DNA of 24,328 nt from contig CAYXJR010000065.1 in the NCBI GenBank assembly GCA_964465145.1, forward strand, positions 1-24,328, written 5' to 3'. This stretch comes from JAUVKA01 sp964465145 (GTDB lineage: Bacteria > Bacteroidota > Bacteroidia > Bacteroidales > UBA12481). A model generated the notes under the pieces. The model saw only the letters and a program-made list of their open reading frames with translations, searched no databases and had not been told where the DNA came from. Positions 8,034 to 17,000 of this stretch are shown in pieces. Each line of letters begins with the position of its first letter. Positions within the stretch are counted from its first letter, which is position 1. A program made the translations under genes and the position numbers.

Positions 8034-9335
8034 TTAATCATATGGTGGTTTAAAGAACCAAATGTCATGCAAATTCAATTGAACTGAAAGAAGTCCGTAA
8101 AATTCTGATATCAGTTCATTTTTAACGGTACCGCGCTTGCCAATTTCTACAGAAATGTTGATGGAATGCTTCCTCGGTAACCTGTCCATCGATACTGGTA
8201 AACCAACCCCAAAATTTATGCCAAATTCCTGAAGCTGCGATCCTTTGAGTTGGAGATAGGATTGGGAGTATCGGAATCCAGCACGATACCGGACTCTTTT
8301 GGAGTATCGCAAAGGGGAGAAAGCATCGGGAATATATTCCATTCCTACATTGAAATTCCGGCTATTGGCCAGGGTGTCTTTTTGACCAACAAATTCAGCA
8401 TTTGACCAATTTTGTTGACTGTAATCAAACCCAACAGTAAACTTGTTTTTTTTCCCGAAGGTGAAACCTGTACCCCAAGCCATGGGCAGCACAATTGAGC
8501 TATTCTCATCCTGAATGAATAAAAGTGTGTCTACAATTCCCAGCCCAGTAGTGTAGACAAGTTTTCTTGATTCGGTGCGTAATTTGGCTTGGTTTTCAAA
8601 AATCCCACCTAAGGTAAGAAAGTAATTGTTATTAAGAGGAATATCTGCCTGCAAGCCATAGCTTAAATGAATGTCACCAATAATTGAAGAATTTTTGGCA
8701 TGTGTACTGAAAAAAAGTGAGTCTGATGGAAAAATCAGGCTTTTGGTGTGATTAATGGGGCCGAATAAATAGGAAAAATTGACCCCAAGGGATATATACT
8801 TTACCGGGGAAACCGATTGAGAGATAAAAAATTGGCTTACACCACCGTTACCGGAAAAGGAGGATTCTATGTTACCTATGAGAGGGTTGAAATCTGTATC
8901 CTGAAAAGAGTATTCCACTCCACTCAATGGCAAAATCCCCATACTTCCTGACCACCATTTTGTTATTGGGAATCCCATGGCTAAATATGAAAACCCAACA
9001 TTATTAGATAAACTCTTTTGGTCAGTGGTGCGGAACAAGGTTGCTTTATCAATTACACCAACCTCAAATAGAAAGGTCATGGGATCCATTTTTGCTAAAC
9101 TGGCCGGATTAATAACATTCAGATCCCTGTCGGAATGAAGGCCGATACCCAAACCTCCCATAGCCTGCCCCCTCCCATAATTCTTGGAAAATATATCACC
9201 AATGCCGAAGCGGGAATAGGGTGATGAGGTAAGATCCTGGGAAATTGCTGAATACACCATTAAAAACGCAAAACCACCCATGAGAATGGTTTTTTTGTAA
9301 ATTCTTTTTACATCAAATTTGAATCTCATATTCAT
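8034..9335 (-). CDS. Outer-membrane beta-barrel protein, uncharacterised
   Basis: The 433-residue protein has a signal peptide (about 1-32, ending AISQ) and then alternating amphipathic strands with many aromatic residues. The N-terminal part of the mature protein contains SSPYSRFGIGD, a Gly-rich GRGQAMGGLGIG segment and the motif NPASLAKM. This NPAS context is typical of Bacteroidota barrel proteins related to the FadL/PorV type, so a transport or secretion-associated barrel is possible, but I do not recognise a specific family. ATG 9335 lies three bases beyond the coaX stop, so translation is probably coupled; Met3 is an alternative start. It is followed closely by the TPR gene. Confidence 0.82.
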   Translation of the reverse strand: MNMRFKFDVKRIYKKTILMGGFAFLMVYSAISQDLTSSPYSRFGIGDIFSKNYGRGQAMGGLGIGLHSDRDLNVINPASLAKMDPMTFLFEVGVIDKATLFRTTDQKSLSNNVGFSYLAMGFPITKWWSGSMGILPLSGVEYSFQDTDFNPLIGNIESSFSGNGGVSQFFISQSVSPVKYISLGVNFSYLFGPINHTKSLIFPSDSLFFSTHAKNSSIIGDIHLSYGLQADIPLNNNYFLTLGGIFENQAKLRTESRKLVYTTGLGIVDTLLFIQDENSSIVLPMAWGTGFTFGKKNKFTVGFDYSQQNWSNAEFVGQKDTLANSRNFNVGMEYIPDAFSPLRYSKRVRYRAGFRYSQSYLQLKGSQLQEFGINFGVGLPVSMDRLPRKHSINISVEIGKRGTVKNELISEFYGLLSVQLNLHDIWFFKPPYD

Positions 9336-9338
9336 TTA

Positions 9339-10079
9339 TTAATCCCTAATGCTATCCTTTTGAAACTCCAAAATCAAGTTCAGTCCATCTAATACCAAAT
9401 CAGGGACTACAAAGATGGTGTTTTTTAGGTTTTTAACAAAGGCAGAAGCATCTCCGCCGGTTAAAATAACTCTCAGTCCGTTGTATTTGTTTACCAACGT
9501 GTTGATATAAGCCTCAAGTTCGTATGTGATGCCGTGTTGTACCCCGGCCTGAATGGCTTCTGTAGTTGTTCGTCCCAGGAAGGGAGTCTTACTGGAAGGG
9601 GAAACCAGAGGAAGGTCATCAGTAAATTGTTCGAGAGCTTTGAAACGAAGATGCATCCCGGGTGAAATATTCCCACCAATAAATTCAGCATTTTCATTAA
9701 TCAGATCCAGTGTGATTGCAGTTCCTAAATCAATAATCAAAACCCATGACCCCGGGAATAATGCCACACCGCCAACTGCCGCTGCAATTCGGTCTTTCCC
9801 CAATGTTTCTGGTGTTTTATACTTTATGGAAATAGGAAGACTGAGTTGGTGGTTGAGTTCAACAAATTTAGAAAAACTGTTCTTCATGGATGAATGGAGA
9901 TCAGATGGAATTTTACGAACGCTTGATATTATCGCAGCCTCAATATGAGGGAATCGTAAAGTCAATGACATTTCCTGAAATTCATCCCAGTTGTTGACCG
10001 AGTTTTTTATGACTTGCTTTTTGTCGGAATAGATAGCCCATTTAATCTGGCTGTTTCCGGCATCAATAATTAGATTCAT
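9339..10079 (-). CDS. coaX: Type III pantothenate kinase
   Basis: CoaX phosphorylates pantothenate in the first step of CoA synthesis and belongs to the ASKHA fold. From ATG 10079 the protein is 246 residues, normal for the family. Visible motifs are the phosphate-1 loop IIDAGNSQIKWA (4-15), GKDR (94-97), IIDLGTAITLD (115-125), GGNISPG (135-141) and LTGGDA (206-211). The frame is open to 10142, but the upstream 21 residues (MIYPGIFLCLYLWVQ...) precede the phosphate loop where the family begins. A promoter element at 10107-10114 lies between the two possible starts, so the short form is chosen. It is the first gene of the block running to ppiD; association with outer-membrane genes is a Bacteroidota habit, with no mechanistic link known to me. 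Confidence 0.93.
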   Translation of the reverse strand: MNLIIDAGNSQIKWAIYSDKKQVIKNSVNNWDEFQEMSLTLRFPHIEAAIISSVRKIPSDLHSSMKNSFSKFVELNHQLSLPISIKYKTPETLGKDRIAAAVGGVALFPGSWVLIIDLGTAITLDLINENAEFIGGNISPGMHLRFKALEQFTDDLPLVSPSSKTPFLGRTTTEAIQAGVQHGITYELEAYINTLVNKYNGLRVILTGGDASAFVKNLKNTIFVVPDLVLDGLNLILEFQKDSIRD

Positions 10080-10106
10080 TCTGGTGACTTGGATGTCTTG
10101 TACCCA

Positions 10107-10114
10107 CAAATATA
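10107..10114 (-). promoter_or_regulatory. Putative -7 element of the coaX operon
   Basis: On the minus strand the sequence is TATATTTG, an exact match to the Bacteroidota -7 consensus TAnnTTTG, 28 bases upstream of the chosen coaX start. The nearest TTG upstream is 25 bases away, longer than the usual 19-21, so the -33 part is weak. Confidence 0.45.
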
Positions 10115-10434
10115 AACATAAAAAGATCCCCGGGTATATCAATACTTCGGAGATCTACAAGAATTACTCTTTTGCTTGCTGTGGAAAAAATTAACTGTTT
10201 GAAGGTAAGACGCAAGTTTTTCTGAATTGTTACAACAGATTGATAATAAAGACACCCTATTTTGTAAATCTCAGATTTGGCATTATTAAAATCAAGTTTA
10301 TCTACACAAAAGTGAAGTTAAATAACACATTTACCAAAGAGTTTGAGTCAATTCGAAACCTTTTGCCGCAAAAAACGTTATTAATAGTGAATCAGGTGAT
10401 TAACACTGATTCTTGTGAGTTTTAGTTTCGCATA

Positions 10435-10549
10435 ACTGCTGCTAGGGTTTGGTATAGTAGTTGGACATCAAAAGTTGGTTTAGGTTAATTGGTAATAGCA
10501 GCAGTGTTCCGCCTGAAGGAAATCCCAAATCCTGAAGGCGGAACTTTTT
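10435..10549 (+). ncRNA. Two-hairpin structure with terminator, possible small RNA 3' end
   Basis: ACTGCTGCTA (10435-10444) pairs perfectly with TAGCAGCAGT (10496-10505), enclosing 51 bases rich in G and T. Directly next to it, GTTCCGCCT (10506-10514) pairs with AGGCGGAAC (10536-10544) and is followed by TTTTT. The two stems abut without a gap and could stack. The second is a + strand Rho-independent terminator; on the minus strand no T tract follows. Both flanking genes (coaX and dnaG) read on the minus strand, so the terminator has no obvious client. A small RNA transcribed on the + strand is the simplest reading. No clear promoter was found upstream, so the 5' end is unknown, and I do not recognise an RNA family. 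Confidence 0.5.
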
Positions 10550-10604
10550 ACAACCCCTTTTCAAAAAGCTTTATGCTAGGCAAATCCATCAATGGAACAT
10601 AAGC

Positions 10605-10628
10605 AAAAAACCGATTAGCTCCCGGTTT
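10605..10628 (-). terminator. Terminator at the end of dnaG
   Basis: On the minus strand AAACCG and CGGTTT form a 6-base-pair stem around a 9-base loop, followed by a run of T. The stem overlaps the dnaG stop codon. The remaining part of the 10080-10626 gap (about 10143-10434) shows no convincing gene. Confidence 0.5.
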
Positions 10629-12567
10629 AGATAGTTCTTTTCAGGTCTTTAGACAATTGCTTTCGTAGTTGTTCCAAATGTTTTCGCTGCTCAAGGAGAG
10701 GAAGGATACTATCCAAATCTCCGTTTTTCTGACACATTTTGATTTTCTGGTCAATTTCTTCGATAAGTTGCTTGACCATCCGGGTTCGGAAAGAAATTAG
10801 AGTTTCGGGAACCACTTTTTTAAGCATGCTGGATTCTGTTCGGATATAGGCCCCTTGTTTCGCATGAATTTTGCTCAGCTCATAAGAAGGACTAACCAGA
10901 TCAACAGCTACGCGACTAATATCCGGGTCAGGGTGGTTAACAAAATATGACTGATGATTCAGCCCGGGCTTGTTCCATATTTTCCGAAACTCAGAGAAAA
11001 TCATTTTATAAACAGGATGGCTAAATTCCAAGTTGTCGTTTTCAAATTCTTCAATAAAAAAACCATTGACTTTTACAGGTATTGGAGCATCTTTAGGTGT
11101 GGCCTGTAGCTCATAAAGTACTTGATCACCAAATAAGAGCATGAGACGAATAATTTCCTTTTCCTCTGCTCTTGATTCTGATTTCTGTTCGGTGGTTTCC
11201 TGGCGCGGGGTTGTGGCTCTGGGTTCCTGTGGGTGATAATCCCTGTTTCTATGGGTTTGTTCCCGGTTCCTTCTTCTGGTTTTAGCTGTTTCAGCAAAAA
11301 GTATTTCCTCTTTGACCCCCATTAGACGGCTGCATTCCTGAAGATAAACTGACCTCTCGATCTGATCTGGTATCTGGGCAACAGAGCGAACTATCTCGGA
11401 GATTAAATTTGCCCTTTTTACAGGGTCATCGCCAATGTTTTCTGATAATAGCTTGGTTTTGAAAGTAATGAAATCCTGTTCGTTTTTGGATATGTAATCA
11501 AGAAGTTCCAATGAACTATGTGACCGGGCAAATGAGTCAGGATCCTCCCCCTCAGGCAGTGGGACCACCCTAACGTGCAATCCTTGTTCCAGAACCAGGT
11601 CAATCCCCCTTAACGAAGCTTTGATACCCGCCTGGTCACCGTCATATATTATGGTAACATTGCGGGTGAATCGACGAATAAGGCGTATTTGATCTTCAGT
11701 CAAAGCGGTACCAGATGAGGCAACAACATTTTCAATTCCCGACTGGTAGAAGCTGAGTACGTCGGTATAGCCCTCTACAAGGAAGCATTTATCCTCACGG
11801 ACTAGTGATTGTCTGGCAAAGTATAGTCCGTAAAGACTTGAAGATTTATGGTAAATTTCTGACTCGGGTGAATTTAGATACTTGGCTGCTTTTGAATCCG
11901 TCCTGAGAGTTCTTGCTCCAAAACCAATAATTCTTCCTGAGAGACCATGAATGGGGAACATTATGCGCCCCCAAAATCTATCATATAATTGATCTCCTTT
12001 TTCAATAGTCAGTCCGGTTTTTACAAGGAATTCTTTTTTATATCCGTTTTTCGTTGCTTCTCTGGTCAAGGCATCACGGCTGTCGATAGAATATCCGAGT
12101 TGAAATTTATCTATCGTATCCCTACGTATTCCTCTCTCTTTCAAATAACTGAGGCCAACGGCTTGGCCTTGAGGATCATCAATAAGAGTCCTGGAGAAGT
12201 ATTTCTGAGCATATCCAGACAGGATGAGTAAGGATTCCCGCTCATTTTTTTGCTTTATCTCTTCTGGAGTTTCTTCCTTTTCATCGACCTCTATATGGTA
12301 TTTCCTGGCAAGGTATTTTAAGGCTTCAGGATAAGCCAGATGTTCATGGTCCATAATAAAATTCACTACATTTCCTCCTTTGGCACAACCAAAACACTTA
12401 TAAATTCCTTTTGAAGGTGAAACGGTGAATGAAGGAGTTTTCTCATTATGGAAAGGACACAAACCCAGGTAATTGACCCCCCTTTTTTTGAGGCTGACAA
12501 AATCACCGATCACCTCTGTGATCTCAGCGGCTTGCATAATACGGTCAACAGTGGAGCGGTCAATCAT
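10627..12567 (-). CDS. dnaG: DNA primase
   Basis: DnaG makes the RNA primers for replication. The 646-residue protein has the CHC2 zinc-binding domain with ligands Cys37, His40, Cys58 and Cys61. The catalytic core includes GLSGRIIGFGARTL near 208-222 and the TOPRIM metal residues Glu265 in LVEGYTD, Asp309 and Asp311 in IYDGDQAG. A polar, Arg/Glu/Gln-rich linker (about 430-470) leads to a helical C-terminal domain that normally binds the DnaB helicase; the last 60 residues are strongly helical. The length is normal for Bacteroidota. ATG 12567 is the natural start. It is divergent from the sirtuin gene, 64 bases away. No TAnnTTTG element was seen for dnaG itself in that gap. Confidence 0.96.
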   Translation of the reverse strand: MIDRSTVDRIMQAAEITEVIGDFVSLKKRGVNYLGLCPFHNEKTPSFTVSPSKGIYKCFGCAKGGNVVNFIMDHEHLAYPEALKYLARKYHIEVDEKEETPEEIKQKNERESLLILSGYAQKYFSRTLIDDPQGQAVGLSYLKERGIRRDTIDKFQLGYSIDSRDALTREATKNGYKKEFLVKTGLTIEKGDQLYDRFWGRIMFPIHGLSGRIIGFGARTLRTDSKAAKYLNSPESEIYHKSSSLYGLYFARQSLVREDKCFLVEGYTDVLSFYQSGIENVVASSGTALTEDQIRLIRRFTRNVTIIYDGDQAGIKASLRGIDLVLEQGLHVRVVPLPEGEDPDSFARSHSSLELLDYISKNEQDFITFKTKLLSENIGDDPVKRANLISEIVRSVAQIPDQIERSVYLQECSRLMGVKEEILFAETAKTRRRNREQTHRNRDYHPQEPRATTPRQETTEQKSESRAEEKEIIRLMLLFGDQVLYELQATPKDAPIPVKVNGFFIEEFENDNLEFSHPVYKMIFSEFRKIWNKPGLNHQSYFVNHPDPDISRVAVDLVSPSYELSKIHAKQGAYIRTESSMLKKVVPETLISFRTRMVKQLIEEIDQKIKMCQKNGDLDSILPLLEQRKHLEQLRKQLSKDLKRTI

Positions 12568-12595
12568 GGCTCAACGAAGTTAACAATAGAATGCC

Positions 12596-12603
12596 TATTT
12601 TTG
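12596..12603 (+). promoter_or_regulatory. Putative -7 element of the sirtuin gene
   Basis: TATTTTTG matches TAnnTTTG exactly and lies 28 bases before the sirtuin ATG. No TTG is found at the usual -33 spacing. Confidence 0.4.
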
Positions 12604-12631
12604 GGTTAATGATATTGCATTCTTAATAATT

Positions 12632-13330
12632 ATGGAGAAAAAGAAAAAACTTGTAGTGCTTTCCGGTGCCGGGATGAGTGCTGAAAGCGGTCTTAAAACA
12701 TTCCGTGAGATGGGTGGCCTCTGGGAGCAGTATGAGGTTACCGAGGTTGCAACTCCTGAAGCTTGGGGAAAAAACCCAGAGCTCGTTATGCGTTTTTATA
12801 ATGAACGTCGAAAACAATTGCTTGAGGTTCATCCCAATCCAGGGCATTATGGATTAGCAGAATTAGAAAAGTTTTATGATGTTCACATTATTACACAGAA
12901 TGTGGATGACCTTCATGAAAGGGCTGGTAGTACCAGGATATTACATTTGCATGGTGAATTACGCAAGGCCAGAAGTACTGGGGATTCATTATTGGTCTAT
13001 GAAATCGATGGATGGGAGTTGAATCTCGGGGATAAATGCGAAAAAGGCTATCAGTTACGCCCACATATTGTTTGGTTTGGTGAGGCTGTGCCAAATATTG
13101 AAAAGGCTATTTCTATTGTTAAAGAAGCCAATTTCCTGGTTATTATTGGAACAAGCATGCAGGTTTATCCTGCTGCTGGCCTTATGTACTATGCAGAGGC
13201 AGGCACCCCAAAATTTGTAATTGATCCAAATGATACCTCAGCGGATTTTGATGAGCGAATTACTTACATAAAGATGGGAGCCAGCAAGGGAGTGAAAAAG
13301 TTGAGGGAATTGTTGATCGCTCATCCTTGA
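12632..13330 (+). CDS. cobB: NAD-dependent protein deacylase, class III sirtuin (CobB/SIRT5-like)
   Basis: Sirtuins remove acyl groups from lysine using NAD+. The 232-residue protein shows SGAGMSAESGLKTFR (11-25), ITQNVDDLHERAG (87-99) with the NAD-contacting Gln-Asn-x-Asp, catalytic His107 in LHLHGEL, RPHIVWFGEAVPN (143-155) and IIGTSMQVYPAAGL. Tyr56 and Arg59 (FYNERR) are the pair that marks class III enzymes accepting succinyl- or other negatively charged acyl groups. The small zinc-ribbon domain, which usually has four Cys, keeps only one (Cys136), so the structural zinc is probably absent; I recall similar zinc-free forms in other Bacteroidota. It stands alone on the + strand, divergent from dnaG. 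Confidence 0.93.
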   Translation: MEKKKKLVVLSGAGMSAESGLKTFREMGGLWEQYEVTEVATPEAWGKNPELVMRFYNERRKQLLEVHPNPGHYGLAELEKFYDVHIITQNVDDLHERAGSTRILHLHGELRKARSTGDSLLVYEIDGWELNLGDKCEKGYQLRPHIVWFGEAVPNIEKAISIVKEANFLVIIGTSMQVYPAAGLMYYAEAGTPKFVIDPNDTSADFDERITYIKMGASKGVKKLRELLIAHP

Positions 13331-13472
13331 TTGACATGGTTCCATGATTGGCATAATCAGCTTTTTGAAGAGAGGTATCTGCACAATTATGAACTTTACA
13401 GAACCATGCAAGGCAGATGACTGCGAAAAGGAAGGGAATCATATAACCGATATATTGAACTGATCTTTTCAT
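13260..13472 (-). CDS. Small putative membrane protein
   Basis: From ATG 13472 the frame encodes 70 residues: a charged start (MKRSVQYIGYM), a hydrophobic segment (IPFLFAVICLAWF) ending near Cys20 and Cys25, then a polar tail. The last 17 or so residues overlap the end of the sirtuin gene on the opposite strand and are probably only its antisense. A TAnnTTTG element lies 27 bases upstream of the ATG (13499-13506). The frame is open further to 13517, but the extra 15 residues look unlike a signal peptide start. I do not recognise a family. It may be a real small exported protein or chance. Confidence 0.3.
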   Translation of the reverse strand: MKRSVQYIGYMIPFLFAVICLAWFCKVHNCADTSLQKADYANHGTMSIKDERSTIPSTFSLPCWLPSLCK

Positions 13473-13498
13473 GTGTCGGGTTTTCAATTTTATATTTT

Positions 13499-13506
13499 CA
13501 AAGCTA
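13499..13506 (-). promoter_or_regulatory. Possible -7 element upstream of small ORF
   Basis: On the minus strand TAGCTTTG fits TAnnTTTG. No -33 TTG at normal spacing is seen. Its value depends on whether the downstream small ORF is real. The surrounding stretch 13507-13689 shows nothing else that I can name. Confidence 0.3.
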
Positions 13507-13689
13507 GGGTAGGGCAATGTTAATTCGCGTTAATGAGAAGTTAAACAGGGTTATTTAATATGAACTTAGGTTATTTGAGATACACAGAAAATGGATTTGA
13601 CTTCTACAGGGCTTTGAAAGCTTTTTAAACACTCATCTTCAATAAGATATTGATTTGCAGAGGCAGGTCTCGACGTGTCTCTACTGAAT

Positions 13690-13980
13690 TTACTTTTTAA
13701 GCTGGAAAATTTGTACGATAGAATTATCATCTATGTCCGAATTTTCTATTAATCTAATGAGTTTATCCCGATAATCAGGATGAATAAGCTTTTGGCCTTT
13801 CCAGCAATCCGTATCCAAATGATTAATTAAATCGAACATTTGTAATAGGCTTGTCCACTGGTTGTTTTGGATTAGCCTTACAATATTGCATGGTTGGATG
13901 CCATCCAAATCGTTCTGAACCCCCAGGTACATGCTTTCTTTATATCCACATTCCTTTGATTCGCCCAATAAAATCACCAT
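13690..13980 (-). CDS. Small protein of unknown function downstream of mfd
   Basis: From ATG 13980 the frame encodes 96 residues with a composition like a real protein: CGYKESMYLGVQNDLDG, a helical LIQNNQWTSLLQMFDLI and a charged C-terminal part. It begins 53 bases after the mfd stop on the same strand. The frame stays open upstream to 14049, and the codons before the ATG encode KCFNYFISQILLLIFIVL, a typical signal-peptide core, yet they contain no ATG, GTG or TTG. The gene may therefore be an exported protein that has lost its start codon, or one using an unusual start. With ATG 13980 only a short hydrophobic stub (MVILLG) remains. No family is recognised. Confidence 0.5.
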   Translation of the reverse strand: MVILLGESKECGYKESMYLGVQNDLDGIQPCNIVRLIQNNQWTSLLQMFDLINHLDTDCWKGQKLIHPDYRDKLIRLIENSDIDDNSIVQIFQLKK

Positions 13981-14033
13981 TAGTACTATAAAAATTAGTA
14001 GTAATATTTGACTAATGAAATAGTTGAAACACT

Positions 14034-17000
14034 TTAAATGTTTCCAAGCTTATTGAGGGCATCTTTTACTGTCTGTATCCTTCCAAAACTCAAAGTAAGT
14101 TTTCCATTTTTTTCTCTCATCTCACAAGTCCTTTGGTTTTTTTGAACATAATCCAGAACTCTGCTAAATGCTTCTGACTGAAAGAATGGCGAATCCTGGG
14201 AACATATGAAATACAGTATAAACTTTCCATTTTTCATCATTATACGGTCAATTCCCAGACTCATTGCCAGCCAGCGCAGGCGAACCATATCCAACAATTC
14301 GACAGTTTGTGGAGGAGGTGTCCCAAAACGATCGGCCAGACGATCGGTAAATCTTTCCAGATCCTCTTCATTGGATATTTCATCAAGTTCCCGGTAAAGC
14401 TTTATACGCTCAGTAGTAGATTCAATATATGATTCGGGGAACAACAAAGCCATGTCGGAATCAATGGTAACATCGAATACATAGGTGGATTCCACGGCAT
14501 TAGATTTATCATCTCCGATTCTCAGAGTCCCTGATTCTCCGATTTCCTGAGTCTCTGAGTCTCTGATTCCCTGAGTCCCTGTTCCCCATTCCCCACTCCT
14601 GGCTTCCCTAATCTCCGCCATGGCCTCATTCAATATCTTTTGGTAGGTTTCAAACCCGATATCTGCAATGAAACCACTTTGTTCAGCCCCTAATAGATTT
14701 CCTGCTCCGCGTATGTCCAGGTCCTGAAGAGCAATATTGAAACCACTGCCCAGTTCCGTATATTCGGCGATAGCTTTCAATCTCCTCCTAGATTCCGGAG
14801 TTTGAAGGTGCAGGGGAGGAGCTATAAGGTAGCAGAATGCTTTTTTATTAGACCTTCCCACTCTTCCTCTCAACTGATGCAGATCACTCAAACCGAAATG
14901 ATGGGCATTGTTGATAATAATGGTGTTGGCATTTGGAATATCCAATCCGTTTTCAATTATTGAAGTGGCAATCAAGACATCCTTATCCCCATTGATAAAT
15001 TCCAGCATGCGGTCTTCCAATTGCCTGCCCTTCATCTGGCCATGAGCCACCACGGTCCTGGCTTTTGGAACAACCCTGTTAACCAGGCTTTCCACCTCGA
15101 CAATATTTTGTACCCGATTGTGGATAATAAAAACCTGGCCACCCCGATCCAGTTCATATTCAATAGCTTCCTTGACAAGCTCTTCGTTGAGGGTGTGTAG
15201 TTCTGTTATGATTGGATGTCGGTTGGCAGGAGGGGTATTCATGATACTCAGGTCGCGTGCTCCCATCATGGAAAACTGCAAAGTACGTGGTATGGGTGTT
15301 GCACTAAGTGTAAGCGTATCCACATTGGCTTTCATCTGCCTTAGCTTTTCCTTCATAGCAACACCGAATTTCTGCTCCTCGTCAATGATAAGCAAGCCTA
15401 AATTCTTGAATTTCACACGTGCGGAGATTAGTTTATGTGTTCCTATAAGAATATCCACCTTACCTGCTTCCAGGTCTTTAAGAACACGTTTTTGATCTCT
15501 CTGACTCCTTAAACGACTGATATATTCTATATTGACCGGAAATTCTTTCAGACGGTCTGAAAATGTTCTAAAATGTTGAAGTGCAAGTATGGTAGTGGGA
15601 ACCAGTATTGCTACCTGCCGGGAATCGCTGGCTGCTTTAAAAGCAGCCCTGATGGCCACTTCCGTTTTTCCAAACCCCACATCCCCGCAGACCAAACGAT
15701 CCATAGGATTCTTTGATTCTAAATCTTCCTTTACAGACCTGGTTGCTTTCAACTGATCTGGTGTATCCTCGTAAATAAATGAAGCTTCCAGTTCATGTTG
15801 AAGATATGTATCTGGTGAAAACGCAAATCCCTCTTCCGATTTTCGGTTGGCATACAAGACAATAAGGTCCTTGGCAATATCCTTTATTTTGCTTTTAGTT
15901 TTCAGTTTAAGCTTTTGCCATGCCCCGGAACCCAGTTTATACATTTTCGGAGTTTCGCCATCCTTCCCTTTGTATTTGCTGATTCGATGCAGTGAATGGA
16001 TACTAACAAATAGGGTATCCATATCGCGATATACCAGTTTTATGGCCTCCTGCCATCCGCCATTAATCTCAATTTTTTCCAAGCCTCCGAATTGCCCGAT
16101 ACCATGGTCAACATGAACAATAAAATCGCCGGGATGAAGACCGGTCAACTCTTTAATACTAAGTGCTTCTTTTTTGGAAAAAGTCTTGCGGAGTTTAAAC
16201 TTGTGATATCGGTCAAATATCTGGTGATCAGTGAAACAGGCTATGCGGATATCGTGATCATAAAAGCCTTCATGAAGCTCCAGTACCAATCGTTCAAACA
16301 ACCTTTTACTCTCGGTTTCTTCACTAGGGTTTAGGATTACTTCCAGCCGATCAAGTTGTTTTGGATTCTCACTAAGGAGTATGTTACGATACAGATCGGC
16401 CTGGTTTTGTTCCAGTTTTTCTGTTAGGAGATCAAAATTCTTATTTATAGGAGGTTGTATGCTGGTATTGAAGAAAAAGCTTTTTTGTGATGGGAAAAAA
16501 TGCCTTTGGCCAAATTCGGTAATGCGAATATTACTTAGGTGTTTTTGAATTTCCGCACCATCCACGAGTTTTTTTCGAAAACTTACCGGGTCTAGTATTT
16601 GGTCTTCTTCTTCTGTGGCAGCATCGCTGAGGGCGCGTATTTCTGAAGTAGCGCTCACCTCTATCCCGGAAAGTAAATGATCGATATGGTTAAGGCAAAA
16701 TTCCAGGTCTCTCGACCATAATTCTGATTTTTCGGGTAGAAAGTCAAAAAGCGTCAGTGCTGTTTCAGCGATGAGCCTATCGTTTAAGTTTGGCACAATT
16801 GATATGCTGGCATGTTTTCGAATAGAAAGTTGCGTTTCAACCTCAAAACTTCGTATAGATTCTACCCGGTTGCCAATAAAATCAATTCTGTAAGGTTTTT
16901 CTGCCGAATAGGAGAAAACATCTATAATACCGCCACGAACAGAAAATTGCCCTGGCTCGTATACAAAATCATTTCGCACAAACCCATACTCTTCAAATAC

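Noticed and set aside
10080..10142. Longer coaX start at 10142
   Set aside because: The family begins at the phosphate loop just after ATG 10079, and a promoter element lies inside the extra segment.
10240..10425. 61-residue + strand ORF between coaX and dnaG
   Set aside because: It starts with TTG, is AT-rich with no domain, signal or ribosome binding site, and is most likely chance. The structured RNA downstream is a better explanation of the + strand terminator.
10435..10505. The G/T-rich stem-loop as a tRNA
   Set aside because: There is no acceptor, anticodon or T-arm pattern; only one outer stem is formed.
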